A stretch of 64,000 bases of DNA from Prorocentrum cordatum (lineage: Eukaryota; Sar; Dinophyceae; Prorocentrales; Prorocentraceae), in the NCBI GenBank assembly GCA_963575745.1, contig CAUYUJ010003072.1, positions 1-64,000 of the forward strand, in the 5' to 3' direction. Each line of letters opens with the position of its first letter. The first letter of the stretch is position 1. The position numbers were made by a program, and so were the translations under genes. Under the pieces are notes generated by a model. It ran no database searches, was not told the origin of the DNA, and was given only the letters and a program-made list of their open reading frames with translations. Positions 1 through 12,034 of this stretch are shown here, one piece after another.

Positions 1-3
1 TAG

Positions 4-1500
4 CAGTTTGAGAACTACGTCAATATGTCAGAGCACACCGGTCTCCCACTAGACGCATATACAAAGGGCACACCACCCGGATGGAGACCGGCACTCATGC
101 ATTACCCATTCAGAAGATATCTTGATCGCCTCCGATTGTGGTATCGCATGACGGACTTGAATGCAGACCAAGTGGGCCCCGCTGTGGCAGGCAGACTCCA
201 AGGCAGACCCTGCAATATGGCTCTCGGTCTGCAGGTCTCCACACAGGCGGGTGCCAATCTCCAGGGAGACGCAGCTCTTGCATATCCTGGTGAACCTCAG
301 CAGCTCGACGGACAAGGCAACACCCTCGTGGCAGCCACCGAGAGCAGTATTCAAGTTCTGATCAGAATATTGTGTCGACGATACGGTGCAGACAATCAAC
401 AGATGGCCACCGGCACGATCGACCAGTTCTATGACTTGAGACGTGGAAGGCTTTCCCTCCTGGAGTATATGGCAGAGTTCGAACATATCTATGAGGAAGC
501 CAACCGTCTCCGGAATCTCAATCTGAATAATGTTGCGCTCAGCCATCATCTTCTCAAGCATACAGGCATCGAGAAGTCGAAGCTGGATCACATCCTGCTC
601 CTGGTGAACGGCGATCTTGGTCGCCATGAGGACATCATCAGTATGACGACAGCTGGTATGATGACGAGTGGCAAGAAGATTCATGGTATGATGATTCGTG
701 GAGCAGAGACACCTGGTATGGCGATCAGTATTATGATGGCGGCTGGCAGGACGATTCGTGGTATGACGAAGGCTGGGACTACGATGATCGACACTGCGCC
801 GACGAATCCCATGCAGAAGGCTCAGCTCCCGCATCGCCACCAGCCTCGTCACCAGGCACTGTTCAGGACCTCGAGACCCTGCCCTCCGACGTCAACTTCG
901 GCAAGAACCACAAAGGCAAGTCTCGGGGCCGCAGCAAAGGCAAGACATCCAGCAAGGGCAAGAGCAAGGGCAAGAGCGGCGGCGGCCGCTCCAACAGGAC
1001 TGGTTGCGGCAGATGTGGCAGCCCCAATCACAACACTACGGACTGCCCGTGGAACCAAGGTAAGAGCAAAAGCAAGTCATCTGGCAAGGGCAAGAAGGGC
1101 CGCTCGAGTTCACGACCAGAAGGCAGTAAGGGACACTCGAGCGGCAAGGGCTACTACTCCACCGAAGATCCCTGGCACTCTGGAGCAGATCCTCGGTCAA
1201 CCGGGCTTTCAGGTGGAGTTCCACACTCAGGCATACCTGTTTCAGGAGCAGCCAGTGGTCAGGATAGCCCCTTCATGCCCATCGGCTCCAGCTCTCAAGG
1301 CGCATCTTCGGGGGCGCCTGCCCGAGCCGAACCAGCTTTCGCCGCTGAAGTAGATGACTCAAGGACCTGGCCCCGCTGTGGAATCCCGACGACTGGCAGT
1401 CCGACCTAGGCACTATCGAGACAGACGGCATCACGGCAGCCTCTTCAACCTCTGGACAGCCGGCACCACCCTCGGCTCCGTCGCCTTCAGCGGCAGAGTC
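4..1500 (+). pseudogene. gag: Gag-like region of the copia element, frameshifted
   Basis: The first part (from the ATG at 25 to about 630) reads as a capsid-like protein with PGWRP and YPFRRYLDRLRLWYR segments. The frame then shifts by one base near 630. In the new frame, 639-795 encodes a tract very rich in Trp, Tyr and Asp (repeats like SWYDD and TWYGD). A Lys/Ser/Gly-rich basic stretch follows, then a zinc knuckle C-x2-C-x4-H-x4-C at 1005-1046 (Cys, Cys, His, Cys all present). The knuckle is in a different frame from the 5' capsid part, so the gene is broken unless a programmed shift is used. Zinc knuckles bind the packaged RNA in LTR elements. Family assignment rests on position and the knuckle. 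Confidence 0.75.
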
Positions 1501-1516
1501 TCCAGCATCACAATTA

Positions 1517-2830
1517 TTGGACATCGACTCTATCGAGCGCGACGTCGGCCCCGAGGCGGACAAACCAGCATCCAGCAAGGTCAAGAATCCTGGACCTCCT
1601 CCGGGCCGCAGGAACAAACAAGCCGACGAAGATCTACGTCGTACTCTTGACGTGTTCAGTGCTCCTCCGAGGACACCACTTGCCTCAGCATCATCATCCG
1701 AGCAAGTGTCTCATAAGTCGCCGTTGCCACCGCTTTTCTCCACAGATCCTGGATACTCGCCGTGGGCCTCAGCCAGATCTGGCGATCATCAAGGGTGCCC
1801 ACGACCTCGTCTACCACCCACTCCTGGACCTCGCCAAGATCTCACAGATTTCGGTGATCTGGAAAAGACCCTTCGTACACCTGGTGCAGCTAGTCCCGAT
1901 CATCCAGTTCACATGGCAGACGGTACCCAGGACGGAAAGACGCAGGAGGGCGACGACGCGGACCAGGACTTCGGCGACTATGACGAGGACGAAGATTACA
2001 TACAATCTGATAGCAATGCCCCAGTACCAACGTTCCCTTGCGCAGCTTCTGGATCTGTCAATCAAGGCAATAGTTTCAATTTTCACACCGTCAAGGGCCA
2101 AGAGGTTTGGGGCATGATCTTCGATCCTGGCGCCGCCGAGGAGCTTGCTGGCACTGAGACATTACTGGAATCTGCACGAGAGGTTGTCTGGCCAAACGGA
2201 TTTGATTTCATATCGATACCACCAAAATGAAATACATCGTTTTCGGGCATCGACGGAATTCCCATGAGAAGTCAGATGACAGCACGAGTTCCTCTCGACC
2301 TAGGCCCCGTCATCACCAACATCGAGACGGCGACTATCGGAGGCAGTGGTGACAGATGCCCGTTTCTTTTCTCCAACAAGACATCGATCAGGCGGAAGGT
2401 CACTGCCATGTTTGGCTACTTCGACAATCACGACGGTCTGCTCATCGCCCCAGACCTTGATGGGCAGACCTCTGGTTTGCGTATGTTGTTGACAGGCTCT
2501 ACCTTATTCCAATGGATCACGGATTTCAGAACAAGCAGCAGACCACCCAGACCTTTATTGAGCAAGCGGCAGCAGGCCTGGTGGCATCCCGAGTTGCCCT
2601 GCCAACAATCGGCAATCCTCATGCTCATGCTACCGGAACGCTGTTCATGACAATGAATACCAGCCATCGCGAAGACGTTGCGGTACCAGTGTTAGCATCA
2701 GATAAGAAGATGGACATTGAACCACCACCAGGACTTTCGCCTGATGACGATGCAAAGGAAGTACGTTTCAACGACGAAGTCGAGCTTCATGAGTTCAATG
2801 ATGACGACGAAGATTTCTTATCAGAAAAAA
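1517..2830 (+). pseudogene. Protease-like region of the copia element, with stop and frameshift
   Basis: An acidic and Pro/Ser-rich linker leads to a segment around 2110-2160 reading GMIFDPGAAEELAGTETLL. It resembles the catalytic loop of retroviral-type aspartic proteases but has Asp-Pro-Gly where Asp-Thr/Ser-Gly is usual. An in-frame TGA at 2228-2230 interrupts it. The same frame continues with GIDGIPMRSQ and a long stretch ending DGQTSGLRMLLTGS. The frame then moves near 2500 (IPMDHGFQNKQQ continues in another frame) and again at the A-run at about 2824-2834. A polyprotein protease processes Gag-Pol; this copy cannot be functional as read. The protease call is weaker than the integrase and RT calls. 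Confidence 0.6.
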
Positions 2831-2861
2831 AAAACGGTTATGCGACATCGGTCAGTGCGAA

Positions 2862-5708
2862 GTGCGCGGACACGTTGAGAACGAGCTGAGCGCCATGCCC
2901 TGCGTTCGCTGTTATGTCCCTGTCTGCGCACGGTGTCGCAGTGATCACGGTTGCCGCAGTTGTGAACCCCTGCAGGCACAAGCCTCAAGCCAGCCAGAGC
3001 TTCAGGACATGGTCGATGACAGCGATGTGTTCCACAACAACCCGTCTCTCAAGGCCACGGACACCTTCATCAAGAGTCTCGAGCTCGACGGTGGCATGCT
3101 GCACGGCTGGACCGACCGCTACTACACTACCGATCACATACCTCCTGACTGTCATGACCCTACTCGCCTCAAGAAGCTCTACGCCTCAGTCAAGGAAGAA
3201 TTCTATACTCGGACTCACTACCATCTGGTGACCCCTGACAACTTCTGGGAGTTCATGTATGTACACAAGAGGTGGATGAAACTTACCGGGCAACGTATCA
3301 TTTGGGACTTTCAGGAGCAGTGGTCCGGAAGCTCTCGCACATCGAGGCTGGCCATGCGACGTCTCAACGTTGGTTTTCCCGTCGATTACCGTTACGGCTG
3401 GGACCTGAACAAGGCGCTGCATCGTGCCATGATCGACTATGCCGATGAGGTTTTTTGCACGAGGACGAAGCTTTCATCACCTGACTGCCGCTGCTGGACA
3501 CGATTTTCCAACACCATGAATCCGACAAAGAAGAAAGCCATGCGACGTGAACAACGACCCGCCTTGCTCTGGCTACGCGGCCAGTCGGAGAAGCTCAAGG
3601 ATCACGGCGGCTTCTACATTACCGAGAACCGTCACAGCAGCGACATCTGGAAGGAGTCTCCGCTCAGTGGCATAGCTGACGGCAAACGCTGCGGGTGTCA
3701 ATGCGGTTTCGGATGCACGCTTCCCAGCACGAAGGAGCCGATCAAGAAACCCACTGGTTGGCTCAGCAATCTGAAGCTTCGTCGCACTCTGCGTCCATGT
3801 ACCTGTCCTGCCGGTGCTCATGGCACGCTTCAGTCCAAGGACCCAGAGACCGGTCTATGGAACACTGCCCTGGCGATGGTCTATCCTCATCTGCTCTGCA
3901 CCGCCATCCTGGACGACATCATCAAAGAGATGCCCACTTTCCATGCAGTGGTGCACTGGGCTTGCAGGCGGTGCCAGCACGGCAAGAAGCATGACGGACC
4001 TCATACTTATGGCAAGGGCTGTCGTTTCGACAAGACTAAGCCATCCTCAGCACCGAAGGCATCAGCAGATAAGCCAGCAGGACCTGGACCCAGCAAGGGA
4101 CGAAAGAAGCTCACGAAGAAGATACCTCCACCTGAAGGCAGCGGACCGCCTGATGATGACGGTCCAGGCGACGACGACGACCCAGTGGATGATGACGATC
4201 ACGCACCTCATCTCTGTACCTGTCCTGAAGGTGACGAGTGGGACGACGTCGATCGCAAGGCCTACACCAAAGGCCTCAACGACATGTTCGCCAACATCAT
4301 CGAAGACGCAAATGGCGCGCACAAGGAAGCCGGCCCCAGGACGCATAGTGCGAAGTTCGCTGCGCTTGCTAGGGCCATCGCTCCTGTGCTCATTCTTGCG
4401 TCAGTGCATCTATTCAAGAAATGTCTACAGACGCCGAGCGGATGTCCATCAGGCTTCTCTCACAAAATAGTGGTTCGCTCGGATGTGGACGCAAATCGTG
4501 ACCACCATCACTGGAACTCCCAGCATGCATCTGAGAACTTTCCAGGTGACGCGGTTTTGCTCCACGGCGACGCGATGATTCTGTATGGCTCAGAGGTCAC
4601 TGAGGAGATCGAGATCGACGAGCCCGAGATATCTGATGTTGCCAAGTCTCCAACTCCTGGGCTCAATATCAAGTCAGCAGTGCGTGCCATGGCGACCATG
4701 TCAGGAACCGAGCTCGAGCAATATCTTCTCTCTTTGCATCAGCGGTTCTGGCACGCTCCTGCTGTTCTACTCGGGCCTCTTCTGTTGGCGGCTGGGGCAA
4801 AGAAGGAAGTCATCGCCATACTCGCGAAGGTGATCAAGACCAAGTGCAAACGCTGCGGTGACTTCAAGTTACCTCTTCACCGTCCGATGGTCAAGGTTAC
4901 CCTCGCCCAGCTCTTCAACCACATTGTGCAGGCCGACCTGTTTTTCATCCTAGGCGGCACTTTCATCATATTAATCGACAAGCTTTTCCGCTACAAGCAG
5001 GGTGGCGAGATCCCGAACCAGACCTTCGAGGTTCTGCTCGCGAGCTCTATGGACTGCTGGGGCCGCATCTTCGGACCCCCTCATCAGTTCGTCGTTGATC
5101 AAGAAAAGGGCCTTGCTGGCTATGGCTTCGCAGCAGTCTGTGACAAACTACTGATCGAGAGGGCGGTTGCAGGCTCAGATCCTTCGCGCAGCACCGGCAA
5201 GCAAGGCAAACACACCAGGACGGGCCTCGCCGAGAAGCACATCGACCTGCTCAAAGTCACGATGCTCAAGATGCATGAGGACTGTAAGGAGCAGGGCATC
5301 GAGACATCCAAGAAGGAGCTGATACAGGAAGCATGTATGGCACATAACCTCCTCCTCACATTCAACGGCGTCACACCAGCAGCTGGAGTTCTGGGCGTGA
5401 CCCCTCGGGACTACTTCGAGCTGGACAACTCCACCCTGGACGGCGAGAACACCATCGCGACCGAGCTGGCTCATGACCGAGTCGGGCGGCAACGCATGAT
5501 TGCCAAGAGCGCTGCTCTTCGATCAGTTGCCGAGCGGCGTCTCGCTCTGGCCAACAAGACCAGACCTCAGAAGAGCGAAGCCGCAGAGATGGAGGTTGGA
5601 CCTCTCGTCGACCTCTTCCGCCAGCCCCCGCCGAAGGACTCGCCAGGCTGGAGAGGCCCAGCCGTACTTCTCGACGTTGACAAGGAAGTTGGCACGGGCG
5701 TAGTTTAA
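2862..5708 (+). pseudogene. Integrase region of the copia element
   Basis: This is the longest uninterrupted frame of the element (about 948 codons). Residues 1-600 are an unrecognised Cys-rich section with many CxC/CxxC pairs and an acidic Asp run. Around residue 623 an HHCC zinc domain begins (H-x4-H in LHQRFWHAP, then CKRC). The catalytic core follows: Asp near 690 (VQADLFF), Asp near 746 (FVVDQEKG) and Glu near 791 (GLAEKHIDLL), the DDE triad of retroviral-type integrases. The C-terminus reads GWRGPAVLLDVDKEVGTGVV and then hits TAA. One extra T near 5705 causes this: in the +1 frame the text continues KWQRMSYQVPLRHLRAH, so the ORF end is a frameshift and not the true end. The long Cys-rich segment before integrase is unusual for copia. 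Confidence 0.82.
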
Positions 5709-7394
5709 GTGGCAAAGGATGTCCTACCAAGTTCCTCTTCGGCACCTGCGAGCCCACGTAGGTTTCGTGTCCCTGGTGTGCTGCTTTGCCAAGTCTGCCA
5801 AAACTTACCACTTGCAGCCAGACGAAGCTCCCAACACGGACTCACACCGAGAAGTCAATCGCGTTGTTTTCTCTGACGGCCAGAAGTACGCATCCACGGA
5901 CGCACGCTCTGCTAACCTTGGACGTGTGGACGCTGATCAGTATCCGCATGAAGGTTTCATCGTTTATCACTCGACACTGGCAGTTCAGGGCGGCAAGGAG
6001 CTCACAGAGCACCTACGCATTATGATGGGCTCAGTGGACAGCGTCGCGTTCAACGAGCCTCTCGTCATGGGCAGATATTGGAGCAGCGACGCCGAGAAGT
6101 GGACCATTATACCCGAGGAAGCCGACAGGTATCCGCCTCAGCCGTTGAAGTGCGCACAAGAGATTTCAGCCAAGTTTCTGCGCATGTCACGTCTTGACGG
6201 CATTCGCTATGGCACTGGTTGTTCCAGGATACCGGCCATGCCCATGTGCAAATACGGCATGCTCTTCTCTTGGGAGCGACGCGACAGCCTACGACGCACA
6301 GTAGCCGAAGTCAGCCCTGAAGCAGGTCTCAACCTGAAGCGACGTTCCCCCAGCATGTGGGGTGAGACCTCGTTCGTGCTGTTCTTCTGCTACGAAATGC
6401 CAGCGGGCGATCGTCCGCGACAGTGCGACATTCCAGACTTCAGCGACTTATCAAGCATTCTACCTGCAGACACCGATATCTTTGATGACTTGAGCGCCAC
6501 CTTGCCTTTCGACCTAGACGACCAGGACATCGAGCCCCCCGATTTTGATCCGCCAGCGCCGCCGCCTCCGCGGCTTCCAGACGATCAAGCACAGCGAGGA
6601 CGTCGCTCTCTCTCAAGGTCGAGGAGCGATCGGTCGGGCAATTCAGCGATCACGGCCGACGACAGGCTAACCGATCGCGAAGTCGCTCAAGCATCTCTGG
6701 TAGAAATGATACACGCTCGAGCATAGAGCGCAAGGACCCCTCGATCGCAGACGACAGCATTCGGTCCTCATCGTCTCTTGATACCAGTCAGCAGAACTCT
6801 CGTAGCCTACGAGGTGGGCGACGAGCGAATCAACCACGCGATCGAGATGGAGATTCAAACCGCTCAGGCCGTTCTGACACACTACAGTATCCAGAAGAAG
6901 AGCAAGAGCAGCCTACTATCGAATACCCAGCTCCCGAACACGATGGTCTTCCTCACCTGCCGATTCTCGAGGACGCTGGAGTATCTGACCGCTCTCGCTC
7001 GCGCCAGTTTGACAAGACAAAATACCCGGTCACTCCAGTAACGCCTCCTGTTGGAGACACCTCGGGCACCAAGCGCGACACATCGCGTGAGGAACCATCG
7101 GCTAAGAGATCGAACACCAAATCGACATCATCGACATCGACTGGCTCTGGGTCCGCTGGTGCTCAAGCCTCCGCCTCGTCCGGGAGCGCATCAGCACCGC
7201 CGCTTCTCCCGATTCTGGAGGAAACACGTGCTCCTGCGGAGCCAGCAGCAGAGGGCCAGCCCACGCTCGAGCACAGTGACGAACCGAGTCTACCGTCTTA
7301 CCAGGACGACTGGGCTCCGCCTTTCTACTTCGACAAAGTCACCGACCACGCGCTTTGTGGATCCTACTTCCAGGAACGCCAGGACAGACGCGAC
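5706..7394 (+). pseudogene. Integrase C-terminal and linker region of the copia element
   Basis: From 5706 the frame continues the integrase end with VPLRHLRAHVGFVSL, then an uncharacterised segment to about 6600 including an Asp/Pro-rich tract. Beyond about 6600 the coherent frame is the one shared with the downstream reverse transcriptase. It gives a Ser/Arg-rich low-complexity linker (SRSRSISGRND-type text), a Pro/Glu-rich part and DDWAPPFYFDKVTDHALC leading to the ATG pair at 7395. The frame used up to 6600 ends at a TAG at 6724-6726. Disordered Ser/Arg-rich linkers between integrase and RT occur in copia elements. No enzymatic motif is visible here. Confidence 0.6.
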
Positions 7395-9425
7395 ATGATG
7401 GGCGACATGCACCGCGAGCACGACAAGGAAATGAAGGAAGCAGGAGCCGCCTTTCCCGCCTCGAGCTTTCCATCAGCGGAGACGCATCTTAATGCCAAGG
7501 GGACCTGGACAGCGACAACGGCTGACGTCACATTGCCAGGCCCCTGGCAGCACATCGCCTGCTTCTGGTTGGATGTACGAGACGGTTCGCGTTTCAGGGT
7601 CGACGCCGATACGGACAACCTTACCCCAGAGGAAATGGTTCGTTTCGAGGCGGACATCCTCAGGGCCGACCGCGCCGAGCTTGCCAACTTCGTGAATCAT
7701 GGCGTTTTCAGGACCAAGAAGGTCGACTAAACCAACGCGCTACCCATCAACTGTGTCTGGGTTCGCAAATGGAAGTGGAAGCAGGCAGCCGACGGCACGT
7801 GGTCACGCATCATCAAGAGCAGATTATGTTGCCGTGGCTTCCTGGACCCGCAGAAACACCTACTCGCAAAGCAGAGTACTACTGCCACCAGACTCTCTCA
7901 GAAGCTTCTCGTCAGCGACGCAGCTAATAACGGCTGGGACATCGAGGAGTGGGACGTTGGCAGCGCCTTTCTGCAAGGCTTCAGTTTCGAACATCTGCAA
8001 GAAGCATGCCGGGCACTGAAGGTGCCGATGCCCGACATCAAGCGCAAGGTTATCATAGTTGTTCCCGACAATGTTTGGTTTCATCTTCGAGATCTCAAGT
8101 TTCCTGGAGCACCGTCCAGCAACTTTGCCGAATATGGTCTGGCACTTCTCAAGGCGATGTATGGTCTCAATGATGCGCCGCTTCTTTGGCAGCTATGTCT
8201 ACGATATTTCCTGACCAAGTTCACCTCAGCCAGAGTCTCTCACTACGGCGAGAACTTCTACACCTGGCACGACGCTGAGAACGTCCTAGTCGGCGAAGCC
8301 ACTTTGCACGTGGACGACGCCAGCGTTGCAGGAGAGACTGAGTTCAAGAGGGTACTGTTCGTCAAGATGGAACAACGCTTTGGCAAGTTATCAGTGGTCA
8401 AGCCTCCCGTGCAGCACGTCGGCATCACATGCGAAAAGGTCAAGAATGGCTATAAACTTCACCAGACAGAATTCGCCAAGGCCATCAAGCTCGTCGAGAT
8501 ACCCAAGGGTGCCAAGGGCGCCACCAAGCTCACGCCAGCACAGACGACTACTCTGCGCGGTGCCGTTGGTGCGCTACTATTATTGTGCTATGCTCGTGTG
8601 GATATTCTTGCCGATGTGGTTGTTCTGCAGCAGCACGTCTGCAGTGCAAAGATCATTCATTTGAAGACGGCAAATACAATCTCAAGACGAGCTTGGCAAT
8701 ACGCACATCTTGGCCTGATATTCTTGAAGTTGGAGCCTCCCTATCGTATGGTTGCAGTAGCCGATGTCAGTCACGCCAGCAGCAAGACATCGTACGCAAT
8801 TGAGGGTCACATGGCTATCAAAATGACCGATCGAGTATACGGTCTCAGCTCCTCCGGAAAGATCAAATCAGACTGGAGCAACGGATATGGACACTGTTTA
8901 GTACATTCGGCCAAGGGAGCCAAGAGGATTTCTCACAGCACTTCTCATGCGGAGTCTCTCAGCCAGCACGGCTGTCTTACCCACTGCGAGCTGATTGCGA
9001 TGCGAGCTACTGAGCTGACCTGGCCGAGTCAGCCCACACTGGAAGAACTTATCGAGGCAGACGCCGGCGCCTGCTATGATATCCCAATCGACACGATGAC
9101 TGACTGCCGAGACCTCTACGAACTGTGCACGGGCATGAAAGGAGTACCTCAGGACAGATCGCAACGACTCATCATACTTTCTCTCCGAGACAAACGACTA
9201 ATTCACAAGGTTCGCCACACATTCTGGTGTGATACGAAGGACATGCTCGCCAACAGCTTGACGAAACACTGCGCTACTGATGAGATCTTCCAGAACTTCT
9301 TGGAGACGAGCTATTTGAAGTTTTCTCATTTAATGTTGGTGACTGTCAAGGCAAAGAGGAAGGACGAGTATACCGAAGGCGACCTTGAGAGGATGACACC
9401 CACGGACATGGATGACCTGGACTAA
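7395..9425 (+). pseudogene. Reverse transcriptase and RNase H region of the copia element, one in-frame stop
   Basis: The frame runs from 7395 to the TAA at 9423-9425, with one premature TAA at 7728-7730; the same frame resumes directly as TNALPINCVWVRKWK. RT landmarks: SRLCCRGFLDPQ near 7820, WDVGSAFLQGF near 7953 (catalytic Asp), LLKAMYGLNDAP near 8148 and the catalytic pair in LHVDDAS near 8310 (His replaces the usual Tyr of YVDD). RNase H landmarks: VADVSHASS near 8760 (Asp), SHAESLSQ near 8945 (Glu) and DCRDLYE near 9105 (Asp). RT copies element RNA into DNA and RNase H removes the RNA strand. The stop means no full product as read. Confidence 0.85.
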
Positions 9426-9879
9426 TACAGTGATGATGGAATATTTATCCTAGCTGAGCGGTGTGGCCATTCTGACCACGCGCCCTGGCACCAGCTACAT
9501 TCAGACCTGATAGCTGGTGATTTCTTTTCAGCGACTTGCCTCTTCGAGGTCGGTTGCTCGTGACAGGTCCACCGTGGGCCCATATTTCTCTTGTATGTGG
9601 AGAGCCGCAGCTACCTCTCCTGTACTGATTTCTGCTTGGTGGAAACGACGTTCCACCAGTCGACCTTCGACCTTGCCGACGTAATTAATTATATTTCGTC
9701 ATCGGCTTGCGCCGCCCTGCTCAGCCACGCGAGACATTGCAGGTACCAGTGTTAGGTTGTGGATAATATTGCCAGCCTCCCGGCGCAATGCATATAGAAG
9801 GGAATTGTGAATGAAGAAATAGAGCAGGGACGGTTGCTTGCCCGCTGACCTTTCTGGCTCAAGCTTGAAAAGACGAGTG
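9426..9879. other. Non-coding stretch after the copia element
   Basis: About 450 bases follow the pol stop with no supported gene. It may hold the 3' untranslated region and 3' LTR of the element, but with no 5' LTR in the window that cannot be tested. The segment 9841-9863 ends in TGGCTCAAG, a loose resemblance to the spliced leader that I do not accept as one. Confidence 0.5.
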
Positions 9880-10625
9880 AAGGAGGAGGAGGAGGAGGAG
9901 GAGGAGGAGGAGGAGGATGAGGGGAGGGGCAGAGGAGGGGGGGGGGAGGGGGAGGGGGAGGGGAGGGGGGGAGGGGGAGAGGGGGAGGGGGAAGGAGGAG
10001 GGGGAGGAGGAGGAGGAGGAGGAGGAGGAGGAGGAGGAGGAGGAGAGGATGGAGGAGGAGGGAGGAGAGGAGGAGGAGGCGGAGGCGGAGGAGGAGGAGG
10101 AGAGGAGGAGGAGGAGGAGGAGGAGGAGGGAGAAGGAGGAGGAGCAGGAGGAGGAGGAGGCGGGGAGGGAGGCGAGAGGAGGAGGAGGAGGAGGGGGAGG
10201 AGGAGGAGGAGGGAGGAGGAGGAGGAGGAGGGAGGAGGTGGTGGAGGAGGAGCAGGAGGAGGAGCAGGATGAGGAGGAGAAGGAGGAGGAGGCAGGAGGA
10301 GGAGGAGGAGGAGGGAGGAGGAGGAGGAGGAGGGGAGGAGGAGGAGGAGGAGGAGGAGGAGGAGGAGGAGGAGGAGGAGAAGAGGAGGAGGAGGAGAGGA
10401 GGAGAGGAGGAGCAGGAGGAGGAGGAGGAGGAGGAGGAGGAGGGGGAGGGGCAGGAGGAGGAGGAGGAGGAGGAGGAGGAGGAGGAGGAGAGGAGAAGGA
10501 GGAGCAGGAGGAGCAGGAGCAGGAGGAGGAGGAGGGAGGAGGAGGAGGAGCAGGAGGAGCAGGAGGGAGAAGGAGGAGGAGGAGGAGGGAGGAGAGGAGG
10601 GGGAGGAGGAAGATGAGGGGGCGAG
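9880..10625 (+). repeat. Long (GGA)n polypurine array
   Basis: About 745 bases almost purely of G and A, mostly GGA/GAG triplets with GGGGA interruptions and very few C or T. All three + frames and the minus frames are open over long distances, giving false Glu/Gly/Arg or Pro/Ser/Leu proteins. Polypurine tracts of this length can form triplex DNA. Confidence 0.95.
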
Positions 10626-10790
10626 AGGGCGACTGGAGGCCGCGAGGAGGGAGCCCCCCCCCCCCAAACCCGTGGCAGCGGTGCCTCCAGGGCGGCACGC
10701 CCGCGGGGGCTGAGCCCCCGGGGGCTTCGGGCCCCTGGGCGGGCGGGGCTTCTCTCGGGAGGCAGGGGTCCTCCTCCTCGTCGCCGTCGT
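10626..10790. other. GC-rich spacer between opposed polypurine arrays
   Basis: A non-repetitive GC-rich island with short GGGGCC-like inverted words separates the GGA array on the left from the TCC array on the right. No gene is seen. Confidence 0.6.
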
Positions 10791-10966
10791 GCTTCTTCTT
10801 CTTCTCCTCCTCCTCCTCCTTCTCCTCCTCCTCTTCGTCCTCCTCCTCCTCCTCCTCCTCCTCCTGCTCCGCGTCCTCCTCCTCCTCCTCCCCCTCCTCC
10901 TCCAATTCCAACTCCAACTCCAACTCTTCCTCCTTCTCCTCCTCCTCCTCCTCCTCTTCCTCGCGC
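10791..10966 (+). repeat. (TCC)n polypyrimidine array, opposite orientation to the 9.9-10.6 kb array
   Basis: TCC/TTC triplets with some TCCAAC units. It is the reverse-complement composition of the preceding GGA array, so the pair forms a large imperfect inverted arrangement. Confidence 0.9.
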
Positions 10967-11323
10967 GCCCACGGCGACAAGAGGACGCCGAAAACGGGCT
11001 GGCCGTGCTCGAAACACCAGAGGGCTACTAACTTGGGCGCACGTGCTCAAGACGCCTCCAAACAAAGAGGCTTCCTCATTCTCGCTCTGTTCTGGGAGTT
11101 CGTTCTTATTTTATGTGGTTTGTGTCTCGGGGGCCAAGCTGCCCCCAATATCATTTCGGGGTTACGGATCTGGGGGTCCCGTTTAAAGGGGGGTCGCAGG
11201 GTCCCAGATGGTAGAAGCTACACAGGGAATATGTTATACAAGGATCAAGGAATTTCAGCACTCTACATTCATATAGCGATACAACATATATATTTATATA
11301 TACATATGAAAAGAGAGGGAGAC

Positions 11324-11374
<51 letters not shown>

Positions 11375-11643
11375 CGAGAGTGAGCCAGAGCCAGAGAGAG
11401 AGAGAGAGATAGAAGGAGAGGCGTCCGAACCCAGGATCTCGTGCTCCCCGCCTCTTCCCCCTCACCATCCCAAACATCGCACCCGTTTCTAGCTTCCCCA
11501 GTTTCGGCAAGCAATGGCCGCAGCGTCTAAGGAGTAAAAGCAAGACAGCAACAGCGTGCAGCAGCAGCGGCCATATGGAAGTTGTAAGCCAACGCAACGC
11601 TGGAGAAGCGGAGGAGACCGCAAAGGAACGTAGCTGCATTGTT
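10967..11643. other. Unrecognised stretch with (GA)n microsatellite
   Basis: No gene is supported. A (GA)n run occupies about 11316-11413, preceded by a short AT-rich piece (11270-11310). Confidence 0.7.
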
Positions 11644-12034
11644 GTTCCTCCTCCTCGTCCACCCCCCCTCCCCCGTCCCCCGTACCCTCCTCCTCCTCCT
11701 CCTCCTCCTCTTCTTCTTCCTCCTCTTCCTCCTTCTCCCCCTTCCCAGCCTCCTTCTCTTCCCATTATCACTTCTTCTGGGAGGGAGTCAATGAGAATGG
11801 GAAGGGGGAGAGAGAGGCTGGGGTGGAGGAGCATGGAGAGGGTGAAGGAGGGGACTGAGTGACGAGGGGACGACTGGATAGCAAGTGCGGGAACAGGGAG
11901 CGAGGGCTCCTCCTCCTCCTCCTCCTCCTCCTCCTCCTACTCCTTCTCTTCCTCCTCCTCCTCCTCCTCCTCCTCCTCCTCCTCCTCCCCCTTCTCTTTC
12001 TCCTCCTCCTCCTCCTCCTCCTCCTCCTCCTGCT
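11644..12034 (+). repeat. Two (TCC)n polypyrimidine arrays
   Basis: TCC-rich tracts lie at about 11644-11765 and 11905-12034, separated by a purine-rich segment (11780-11860). Long frames here are repeat artefacts. Confidence 0.9.

Larger units (their letters stand above)
1..9425 (+). mobile_element. Ty1/copia-like LTR retrotransposon, decayed, 5' end outside window
   Basis: Reading + strand frames in order gives Gag with a CCHC zinc knuckle, an aspartic-protease-like segment, an HHCC plus DDE integrase, a reverse transcriptase and an RNase H. Integrase before reverse transcriptase is the copia (Pseudoviridae-type) order. The coding path changes frame near 630, between about 1350 and 1517, near 2500, at the A-run near 2830, near 5705 and near 6600, and meets in-frame stops at 2228 (TGA) and 7728 (TAA). 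It is therefore a degenerate copy. The 5' LTR, if any, lies before base 1, so LTRs cannot be compared. This is a confident family call; the exact element ends are not visible. Confidence 0.88.

Noticed and set aside
9841-9863. Spliced-leader-like text ending TGGCTCAAG
   Set aside because: Only the last nine or so bases match well and no gene follows before the GGA array; probably chance.
9699-11383. Long open frames (up to about 490 codons) over 9.7-11.4 kb on both strands
   Set aside because: They are products of GGA/TCC arrays (poly-Glu/Gly/Arg or poly-Pro/Ser/Leu) and are open in nearly all frames at once.
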